Positions 35,151-43,939 of a stretch of DNA of 64,000 nt are shown here, piece by piece. How positions within the stretch are numbered: the stretch's first letter is position 1; every line of letters begins with the position of its first letter. A program made the translations under genes and the position numbers. The DNA is from Dryococelus australis (Eukaryota; Arthropoda; Insecta; Phasmatodea; Phasmatidae). The stretch lies in assembly GCA_029891345.1 (NCBI GenBank), contig CM056995.1, positions 85,437,895-85,501,894 of the forward strand. The letters are read 5' to 3'. The notes under the pieces are model-generated. The model was given only the letters and a program-made list of their open reading frames with translations. It was not told the DNA's origin and did no database searches.

Positions 35151-36891
35151 TGTCCAGATAGGCTACTAGGCACGATGGTCGAGGATTTTGTCCGCTAGAC
35201 CAAAAGCGGGGTGGTTTAGATTAAATAGACAGCGAGAGACGACGGGTGTTGGTTAGTACATATTTACTATTGCTTCGAGTGCCGTGGTTAAGGTGGGTTT
35301 TACCCAGACGTAGCAAGCTTGACCCACACTGAACTGACTATTCCACAGGTGAGCTTCATTGGTCCAGAAGTGGATGTTATCCCAACCAAATCCTGTAGCA
35401 GTGCCTGTTAACAACCCTTTGACCACGGGATGGCCCGAGGGATGAATTCATAGACACGGAGACACGAATAAGATAGTTACAGGAGCAGTCGATACTGACT
35501 CGTGCCTGAGTTGGGCTGTGCGGTCCCATTCCACCTGTCGCTCTGGTGTAGGTTGAGGAAGTGCACTCGACTGACTGGCGGCAAGGAACACTGCGTTTCG
35601 TTCCCTACGTTTACGGCCGTGCCTATGGTCATAAGGCATCAAGTCTCTGCTCACAGTATGCTAGGTACACCCTGACGCTAACAAACTAAACACAGTTTAC
35701 AGTGTCAGTCCGGCTTTGGCTTGCTGACAGGCTGTTAAGTCTCCACGCTATGCGGGCTGATCAGAGACGGGGAGCTATTTGAGTCACCAATGCTGCCACT
35801 GGATGAGCGTCCACACAGGAATGGAAGGCAGGTCTCAAGCTACGAGATATCCCAGCACTGACAATGCTGTGGGATAAGGCATTAACTCGAGACTGTTGCT
35901 TCTCCCTGGGTGAAGGTGCTACTTGTGGTTGTGGCTCCTCGGTTCCTCTCCGCTGGCACTTGTACAGTGCTGTGGCAGTTTGAAAGCAACAGATGGCCGT
36001 CTAATGGGTATGTAGAAAATATGACAGACCCTTGAAGGGCGCCCGTTGTTGAAGTTAATTCAGTTACATCAATTACCTGGTTCTTGTCAATGGTGTACAT
36101 AGCAACCTGTGTCTAGCAGGTAAACAGAGAGATACTCTAAGAAATAAAATCTGTAAGGTAGGAAACAAAAGTATGTTTATTGGTGGTTCAATAAACATGC
36201 GACACGTGCTACCTCCTATCAGGCAATTGAGTGCTGAAGGTTACTAATGCTAGCCAGGTGTAGGTGACCTGGTCCCAATGGAAAAACGGGAAAGAAATAT
36301 CTAAACGAGAAAAGATATAATACTTCAAAACTGTTCTAATAAAGATGTCTTGAGGAAACAAAGGGAATTTAAAAGGTGTTAGTTGTGCGTTTTCGCTGTT
36401 TGTCGGGTTGACATTGTCGACGGTGAAGTAGCAGAAAGGGGGGGGGGGGGTGTCCTCAAAGCTTCGCATTTCTCTGGAGGTCCCAGCACTAGACAATGCT
36501 GTGGGATATCTTGAGAGATGAACAAGAATGACTACTGAACCCGGCAGCATCGTGACATATAGTGGAAGTTTGTAGGCTGTCGGCGCGGGCTGCAGGGAGG
36601 GCATGACATCCTTTTGCCCTGGCTGGCGTGATAAACTCTGGTCAAAGTTTCTGCTTCGTGCCTCATTGGTGGCGCTCGGCCTTGCCTGAGATCTGGGTAG
36701 TTTGTTGGTTCTCAGCGCTGATAAAGGGGGAGGGGGGGGGAGGAGGCATAACTGCTGGGTTGCTCATCCTCCAAGTGAAGAGAATTCACTCAAGTTCCTG
36801 CTGCCTGTCAACATGTCTCACGCCTGTAGTGGTGGAAGAAGTACCTTTGGCGATAAGTCGTATTTGTATAAGATAAGTTATATAAGTGTCA
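35151..36891 (-). mobile_element. Family A element, copy A7 (1.74 kb unit)
   Basis: On the minus strand it begins TGACACTTATATAAC and ends TCTGGACA, canonical TG...CA ends. It is flanked by a perfect 4-bp duplication tgca (35147-35150 and 36892-36895) within a longer shared atgcat. It carries GGACCAGGTCACCTACACC near 36270, AATAAACATAC near 36190, and both conserved coding blocks. There is a C/G homopolymer near 36438. No second terminal repeat is present. Confidence 0.7.
35202..36100 (-). pseudogene. Family A ORF (copy A7), best-preserved order of blocks
   Basis: A frame from 36100 (MYTIDKNQVIDVTE) contains STYPLDGHLLLS. A second frame from 35639 (MPYDHRHGRKRRERN, then ERQVEWDR) runs to 35448. 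After a frameshift, HPSGHPVVKGLLTGTATGFG and further NIHFWTNEAHLWN follow (35202-35440). The same three blocks occur in this order in copies A1 and A3. It looks like a polar, basic protein of perhaps 250-300 residues of unknown function. This copy is broken by at least two frameshifts. Confidence 0.55.
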
Positions 36892-37724
36892 TGCATCACA
36901 CTATTCGCCAAGACATACAAAGTTGGTATACAATACATTATGTCAACATGCACAAGTAATACTACTAGATATAACAAATAAAATAAATTTTCAACACACA
37001 TAGTTTAGCTTACATCTCGCAGCCCTGCATTTAGTCCTATTTATGTAATTTACCTCTTCTGAAATATCTGTTTGATCGCAATGTCGCACTTAACTCTTAG
37101 TTTGTAACAAACATAATAATAAATAACAAGACATGTTAGACTACAAATCATGTATTTAGACTGCACGAAATAAAAAAATAAAAAAAATAGAAAATGTGGG
37201 AATACAGTATATATGTATAAAAATACGTACTGTAGAATTTTATTAGGTCATCAAGAAACTATTTCAATGTGTTTCACTGGCAGCTATGTTGGTAACATAC
37301 GACGAGCAAGAAGCAACTGTGCCATTCCTAGAGATATTGAATCGCGATGCGAAATTGCCAACACACCCAATTTTCTTGCTCGAATATTTTTTCATGAAAA
37401 TTATGAATGTATTAATGCATTATGTATCAAAATGCAACTAACAAATATGTCCCGAAAGTAAGAAAAAAGCAACGCAAAATTAAGGAAACCCTATTCACTG
37501 CTCTTTATCAATAACTATTCAAGCCGTACATGCAAAAATAATTTCTCTGCTGTATAAGAGGAAGGTAACTTAAGTTTGCATGCCCGCCGTGATACTACAA
37601 GTGCATATTAAGATGCTACTTTGTGTAACATGTTGCCATGGTTTTGCTTTCTCAAATCGTTACCATCTGTGGAATAGTAATTGTGTGATGTAAAAATGTG
37701 TGCATGCGTGCGTGTGTTGATGCA
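36892..37724. other. hAT2 internal DNA, no gene recognised
   Basis: AT-rich sequence belonging to hAT2. Segment 37618-37672 (GTAACATGTTGCCATGGTTT) recurs in reverse at about 42670-42722 in hAT3, confirming that it is element DNA. No coding domain was recognised. Confidence 0.6.
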
Positions 37725-39729
37725 TACTGCTTATACCAATTAACTACAACGATTACGACTCATCTCACTGCAACCCTAGTGTACTATTCACATGTGAGAT
37801 TCAAACCCTGCGCTATTTCGTATATGGACGTAAGTGTGTGCCACAATCCTGGAGGGCGGCCGGACATGTGGATACGAGGTGTTGCAAAAGACAGTGGCGC
37901 GCCACCCTCCCCCCCCCCCCCCCCCACAATGAGAGCCTACAAGCCATCAGCCGCCTCGGGCCATGCACAAGCGCCACCAAGGATACATGAAGTCCGAGAG
38001 ATGACCAAAGGTGCTACCCCCACTCTGGCCTTGCACCTGAGGGACATCACACGCTCTCCCCCACGGCCACCACGACGCACTGCCTTTCAATATAAGGCTG
38101 TGTGCAGCGGTCCTCACGAGTTGTTCCTGCAGTCTTCACCGAACACATGGGTGCTGGAGTCTAGACTACTACGAGAACTTCAACAGCCCTTCCAGAGGCT
38201 GTCGCCAATGACCTAACAGACTTCAGTAGCTACCAGATGCTGCCACCATTGACGTCGCCATTAGAGCTCTGCAACCCCACTACCGGATGCTCCAGCAACG
38301 CCAATACCTACCAAAAGCTTTCTGTAGCATTATACATACCCCACATAATTCTTCTTTGTCTCCTACAGACACACCCTATATAGTTAGGTTTGTATTTAAG
38401 TAATTTTTCGTCAGTTTTCACTTAACTTCCCCACTTGGCTTAGGACCAGGTCACCTACACCTGGCTACCGTAGGATTACTTCCAACCACCGATCTGCCTG
38501 GCAGGAGAGCACGTGTCACAGTGTATAATAAGTTTTTAATAAACACTGCTTTGTTTCTCTTACCTTTGAGTCTCATTCATAAAATAATCTGTCACCAATT
38601 ACTGGGAGAACCTTGAGCTGAGTACCGCCGACCGGAAACGGGAAATTCTTATTTCGAAATTAGCTACAACTGGAAACTCCATCTCCGGCGGCTCCAAGTT
38701 GAATACATACCCATTAGATGGCCAGCTATTTTATTCCTACCAAGTATACAGGCACTGGAGGAATAGAACAGATGAGCCACGACCACTAGCAACACTTCTC
38801 AATCAGGGAGAGATGGTACATCTGAGATGTATCCCTACCGGAGCACCTGTGTGCTGGCGGGGGTATTTGTTTAGGTGCTACAGCCTGGCCTTGGTTGGGA
38901 TCGCACACCCAGTGATAGTCTTGGCAACCCAAATGGCTCCGATGCTTCTGATCAGCCCGCAACAGTGGGGGATCTTCTGAAGCACCAGAGCTCGCGTTGG
39001 CAAGACTGTCGCCAGGCAAAACTAAGTTAGGGATACCCGCGTCCGTGGTGCTTATTTCGAGTTCTCCGTAATCACACCCGCTCTGCCATTCAAGGTGAAG
39101 CACGGTGCCAGGAGAGAAAAGCAAAGAGTTTCACGACTTACTGCCAGACAGCTGGCTGGTCTAACCCCTCTCACAGCTAGCAGACGAGCCGAACGAGATT
39201 GTGCCGCCTTACTTTGGTCACTGGCACCACCTACAACGACTGACAATCCAGCTACTATCACGTCAGCACCGCTACGTACACACCCAACCTGCCACCCAGT
39301 GGTAAGAGAGTTACTGAACAAGACCAAGAACCGTCTAGGCATCTCCAATAGTAACTTCTGGAGCAAGGCCTCCGAGGACTGGAATGGCGAGTACTGTGTT
39401 GTGTCACGTCGTGCCTTGCTACCGCCCGAGCCAAAGACGAACGACTTAATCAGCTGTATCCCGCTACCTCTCGCCCGCAAACCGACAAGGCACCAAACCC
39501 TAGAACCTCTCGCCTGTCGACAACTACGAATAGCTCCGAAACGAGTTGCAAGCCGGACCAATCCAAGGGACTGGTAACCCGTAAAGTCGAGAACTTTGGA
39601 CCAACCTGTAAGGCCACGTGCCCAACAGCTATATCCAGCTGTAAGAAAGCATAAGCCAACCCGCACGCACAACCGATCAAAGTGCAACCAAAGCCACACG
39701 ATCGTGATCTAGCCTTAGCTAATCGGACA
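37725..39729 (+). mobile_element. Family A element, copy A3 (2.0 kb unit)
   Basis: Starts TACTGCTTATACC and ends AATCGGACA. Flanking 4-bp duplications are tgca (37721-37724) and tgcg (39730-39733), one mismatch. It carries a GATTACGACTCATCTC start motif, a poly-C run near 37909-37925, a TATA-like AATATAAGG near 38090, the hairpin ACAGCC-CTTCCAGA-GGCTGT near 38185, AGGACCAGGTCACCTACACC near 38440, AATAAACAC near 38537, then coding blocks. Confidence 0.65.
39083..39577 (+). pseudogene. Family A ORF, downstream part (copy A3, longest open version)
   Basis: About 164 codons are open, starting at the position of the usual ATG, which is CTG here. The frame contains KHGARREKQRVSRLTARQ, later LRTHPTCHPVVRELLNKTK, NSNFWSKASEDWN and RRALLPPEP. 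These blocks align with A1, A7 and the 27.2-kb fragment, mostly with silent third-base differences. It ends after TNPRDW. No known domain is recognised. It is basic and may bind nucleic acid (inference). Confidence 0.5.
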
Positions 39730-39781
39730 TGCGCCAGTGTATATACATAGACATATATACACACATACACATATATATGTG
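39730..39781. repeat. AT/ACA-rich simple repeat between copies A3 and A4
   Basis: About 50 bp of (TATACA)-like sequence separates two head-to-tail A copies. Each copy has its own candidate target duplication. Confidence 0.8.
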
Positions 39782-40250
39782 CCGCTTATATCAACTATTT
39801 AATTACGATTACGACTCATCTCGCTGCAAACCTAGTATACCTACTTCTACCCCCGGGTGAGTCAAACCCCGCGCCAACCATTACACTGAAGTCACGGCCT
39901 GCCACAATCCTGAAGGGCAGCCGGACATGTGGATACAAAGGGTTATGCAAGACAGCGGCGCGTTACCCCTCCCCACCTCTGTGCTGGGAGCCAACAAGCT
40001 GTCAGCTGCCTAGGGGCATGCCAAAGTGCCAACAAAGTTACACGAAGGCCAAGATATGACTAGGGGTGCTACCCCCACTCCAGCCTTGCAGCAGACGGAT
40101 GTCACACGCCCTCCCCCGCAACCGCCGCGACACACACTACCCTGACTATGTAAGTCAGTGTGCGGCGGACCTCGCGAGTTGTTCCTGCGAGTCTTTGAGA
40201 TAGCTCCACCACTTCCAGTGCTGGGGCCCTCCGACTACAAGTAGATCTTC

Positions 40251-40442
40251 GGCAGCCCTTCCAGAAGCTGCCACCAACAGCCCAACAATCTTCAGCAGCC
40301 ATTCAGAGGCTGCTACCATTGGCGTCAATGAATCAACAGCTACCCGAGGCTGCCTACCTTGGACTTGTTCAACATTCTTCAGCAGCCACCAGCGGCTACC
40401 AGCACTGACGTTAATAGACTTTAGCAGTTACCAGTGGCTGCT
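40251..40442 (+). repeat. Hairpin array in the leader of copy A4
   Basis: Perfect short stems occur in series: GGCAGC (40251-40256) with GCTGCC (40267-40272); AGCAGCC (40294-40300) with GGCTGCT (40308-40314); CAGCC/GGCTA near 40382; AGCAG (40423-40427) with CTGCT (40438-40442). Loops tend to contain CCAGA/CCAGC. Similar strings occur at the same place in A1, A2 and A3. Confidence 0.5.
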
Positions 40443-41025
40443 ACCATTGCAGTCACCATTAGAGCTCTGCAGCACCCGCAACCAGACACTCCAGTGATGC
40501 CAATTGAATTACCAAGTTACCAGAAGTTTCTTCAGTAACTAGAGACATACCACACACCACCTTCACTGTCTTCTACAGATATCCCGGTTATAGTTAGTTT
40601 TGTCGTAAGCAATTTTCGTCAGTTTTATTTCACTTTCCCTAACTAGCCTAGGACTAGGTCACATACACCTGGCTACCATAGGTTTACTTCCAGACACCTG
40701 TCCACTTGGCAGGAGAGCACGAGTCACTGTGTTTACTAAGCGATTAATAAACACAGCTTTGATTATTCTAACTACGAGTCTCATTCATAGAGAACTTTTG
40801 AACCAACTGCTAAGAGAACCTCGAGTCAACTACCGCCAACCGAGAACGGGAAATTGTTACTACGATCTAGCTATAACTGAAGACTCCCCTTCAGGCAGCT
40901 CCAGTTCTGATACACACATGAGACGGCCATCTATTTTATTCCTACAAGTATACAGGTGATTGAGGAATAAAATAGAGGAGCCCCAATAACTAGAAACACT
41001 TTCCACCCAGGGAGAGACAGTACAC

Positions 41026-41460
41026 GTGAGTTGTACCCCTACTGGAGCACCTGGGTGCTGGTGGGGGTATTTGCTTAGGTGCTACGGCCTGGCCTTGGTT
41101 GGGAAACTCAACCCAGTAGTAGCAGTGGTAGCCCACGGCTTCAACGGTTCTGGTTCGCCCGCTAAGGTGGGGGGCCTTCTAAGGCACCAGGCTCGTGCTA
41201 CCAGCACTACTGGGCAACACTATTCTAGGGTCACTTGTGTCCACGGTGCTCGACCCACAGTTCTCAGCAGCCAAACCCACTCTATGCCATTTAAGGTGCA
41301 ACACGGTGCAAGAAGGGAGGAGCAAAGAGTTGCTTGCCTCACTGCCAAGCAGCCGGGTGGTTTAGCTTCCCCTACAGCAGGCCAACAGGTAGAACGACAC
41401 TACACCAGCATCAACTATCTGCAACCAACCCCCACTCATCATCAAGACGTCCATAATTAA
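41026..41460 (+). pseudogene. Family A ORF (copy A4)
   Basis: An open frame of 144 codons spans the conserved upstream block (CTPTGAPGCWWGYLLRCY, compare A3 IPTGAPVCWRGYLFRCY) and the MPFKVQHGARREEQR start at 41284. The two blocks are in the same frame here, which suggests that the family protein is longer than the MPFK start alone implies. It ends before the HPVV/FWS block. Function is unknown. Confidence 0.45.
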
Positions 41461-43785
41461 ACCCTGAATGTACGACTGGCCTAAGTTCAACCAAAGCCAC
41501 ATGACCGTGATCCTGCCTTAGCTAATCGGACACGTGGCAATATATATGTATAAAATATTAGGAGGTACTTAGAAAATAGTGCTTCCATACAAAGCAATGT
41601 TAAATTGAAATAAAACTATAAAATGAGTGTGTACACGGCATCAATAAATGCTGTAATATTACATATGAGAGTTAGGAACTATTCACGACTCAATTCAGAC
41701 ACATCACTGCCATCTAGTTTGAGCCATCGAACCATTGCGAATTTATCTATACACCTTTGGTTTGTTTCAAAACTTTAGATCAGATTGCGCATAATGTATT
41801 GCAACTTGATGCCTTGGTGAAAGTATTGAGTCACCGCATCTTAAATGTTTTGAATCACTTACTCAATGCCCATGTCTATTGTAAACATTGCAACATAATA
41901 AAAGTTTTTCGTCACAAATGTTTTGTAGACGAGATATTAAGTTGTAATTTATTATGTTTGTACAGAATCGTAACTTAAGAATATTTACAGGAATACAAAA
42001 ATCTAGTGTGGCCTATACTTAGAATATTCATTATCCCTGATTTTTCATCAAAAACTTCTGATAATGCATATACATGCCAAAATACATACGTCATCGAGGC
42101 AAGTAAAGAATTTTCATCTCGCTGTGGTATTGGTGGCGATAATATTGGGAACATAACTTTTAATTTTGATTTCTGCTCAATAATGGTGAGCTAGAAGAAC
42201 AAACATGAGGGCATTGATGTCGGGGTATCTGTAATGGTATCGGGGTATCAGCAACGGTATTGGGGAATCAGTATCTGTATCGGAAATATGGTATCGGAAC
42301 AACTCTAGTCCCAACCAGACCTGTCTTAGTTCAAGCAATGTTTAACTTTGTACCCAGTCAACAACCGACACAACCAGTAAGAGAAGCAAGTCAAAAACCT
42401 AAATCAAAACCACAACTCCTGTTATAAACAGAGCGTGCCCGACCTAGCGCACATAAATCACATTGACAGAGTCTAGTTTTATAAGGCAACACCTGTCATA
42501 ATATTCCATGTATAGGCCACACTAAATTTTTATATTCCTGTAAATATTGTTAAATCACGATTCCATACAAACATAATAAATTCCAACTTAATTTCTCCCC
42601 TACAAAACATTTGCAATTCAAATTTGATCATGTTGCAATGTTTACAGATATACATCATGGGATTGATATTGCACAGATGGTAACGAGACTTCAGATAGCA
42701 AAACCATGGCAACATGTTACACAAAATGGTGTCTATCAATGTGCACTTGTGGCACTGCAGGGTGAGTGCAAACTACGTAAGAAATCTCTCTTGTACAGCA
42801 GTGAAATTATTTTCGCATGTGGCCCTACAGCTTCTATGGTCGAGCGCCAACTTGTTTACATTTTATGCGTGCAGGATGAAAGTTATTTTGCTTATGAACG
42901 CGAGTGAACAAATTATTGCACGAGTGATCAATACTGTAAAACGTACACACACACCATGTAATTTGTGTGTGTAAAGAAAGTAACAACCAGATTTCATAGT
43001 CTATAACCGATACTACTCGTGTATAGGCCAGATACCATATCCAATACAGATAAATCAGGGAAATGTTAAGTATCTGCCAATTTTGATACTTCGTACAACT
43101 GGAGAAGAAATTTATAGTTTTGTCACATAAAAATGGCCCTGCTAGTTAAAACAAATGTGTCAACATTGTGTGATTTCAAGAATACTGCACATTTCTCAAA
43201 ACAATATAATTTCAAGGATATACTGTAAACATTAAGGCAAGTCGTACATATGTATATTCTTCTCATAAATTTTCCAGTGTGACTTTTTTTAACTTTTGAT
43301 TTCGTTGCGACTAGCGACATTTTATAATACCTCTGAATGTAAAAAAAACAAATCAATCGCTGTGCATTGGAGGTTAAATACATAAATTAGCATGGATAGA
43401 ATGTTGTAATAAAACTTTTATGATCTCTTACCTGCAGAAACATCTTCATAATTTACAAGACTTATATTTTATGAAAACCGTCTGTTTAACGTATCAATTT
43501 AAATATCGCACTTTCGTTTCATGAAATTTTACGTGCAACTGTCAATTTAACAAACATTTGATTTGATACTGCAGCCACCGTTACTAGTGCTTGGAGGCAG
43601 TTTGTCAAACTACAACTTATTTCGAAGTGCATATTTTACTGCTTGTACAATCTTTGGAATATGTTTGTTTACAATTAAAAAATATATAAAAGGACAGGAA
43701 TCTAAGTACTCACAGTCTTAGTACTTGTCGATAGGCACACACACAAAGTAGGACGACATTTTTTTTCATGCGGTTGCACAATCGT

Positions 43786-43818
43786 GACGTTTTTCTGGCT
43801 AAGCCAGCTTCCATCAGG
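43786..43818 (-). ncRNA. Hammerhead-ribozyme-like motif (decayed) in the Penelope terminal region
   Basis: On the minus strand: CCTGATG, then GA, then the stem-loop AGCTGGC-TTA-GCCAG, then AAAAACGTC. A hammerhead core would be CUGAUGA, stem II, GAAA, stem III and a cleavage-site UH. Stem II is perfect (CTGGC/GCCAG) and the cleavage-side GTC is present, but CUGAUGA has an extra G and the GAAA box reads AAAA. Penelope-like elements are known to carry hammerheads in their terminal repeats. Activity here is unlikely. Confidence 0.55.
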
Positions 43819-43939
43819 CAGCAAGATGTAGGACACTGCAGTATGGTGGAAAGGCGCTGTTAGTAGTAAACCTACCGGCCGGGTGGTGAACTAGACTGGG
43901 GTGGGAAAATTGAAAAATTGCAAGTATATCAGATTAGTG

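Larger units (their letters stand above)
39782..41532 (+). mobile_element. Family A element, copy A4 (1.75 kb unit)
   Basis: Starts CCGCTTATATCAACT and ends AATCGGACA. Candidate flanking duplications are tgtg (39778-39781) and cgtg (41533-41536). It has a TATA-like CTATGTAAG near 40145, the clearest family A hairpin array at 40251-40442, AGGACTAGGTCACATACACC near 40650, AATAAACAC near 40747, and an open coding segment at 41026-41460. Confidence 0.65.
34763..42307. mobile_element. hAT2: third-level hAT-type element inside copy A2
   Basis: The left end TAGAGTTGTTCTGATAC and the right end (opposite strand) TAGAGTTGTTCCGATACC are nearly identical. They are flanked by a perfect 8-bp duplication, gtcccaac, at 34755-34762 and 42308-42315. 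Subterminal GGTATCGG strings repeat at both ends. About 2 kb is its own DNA (34763-35150, 36892-37724, 41533-42307) without a recognisable transposase. It has been hit by three A copies. Confidence 0.9.
32905..42453 (+). mobile_element. Family A element, copy A2, split by hAT2
   Basis: The left part (about 32905-34762) has TATATAAGGCC near 33243, CAGCAGCCAGCAGTGGCTG hairpin strings near 33345, CTCTAGGAGCAGGTCGCC near 33686, AATAAATA near 33784, and the coding blocks. The right part resumes at 42316 after hAT2 and its duplication (gtcccaac), ending near 42453 (GCGCACA). Of the 9.5 kb spanned, about 2 kb is A2 itself. The left boundary is uncertain. Confidence 0.6.
32640..43103. mobile_element. 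hAT3: second-level hAT-type element
   Basis: The left end TAGAGTTTTTCCGATACC and the right end (opposite strand) TCCAGTTGTACGAAGTATC are diverged inverted repeats. They are flanked by a perfect 8-bp duplication, gaagaaat, at 32632-32639 and 43104-43111. Subterminal GATACC/GGTATC strings occur at both ends. It is the same family as hAT2 but in the opposite orientation: 42504-42650 matches the reverse of about 41870-42015. Own sequence is under 1 kb once copy A2 and its contents are removed. Confidence 0.8.

Noticed and set aside
43390-43430. Minus-strand 12-nt microexon before GTAAGAG
   Set aside because: The donor is good but the acceptor is poor and the region is hAT1 DNA, so chance is likely.
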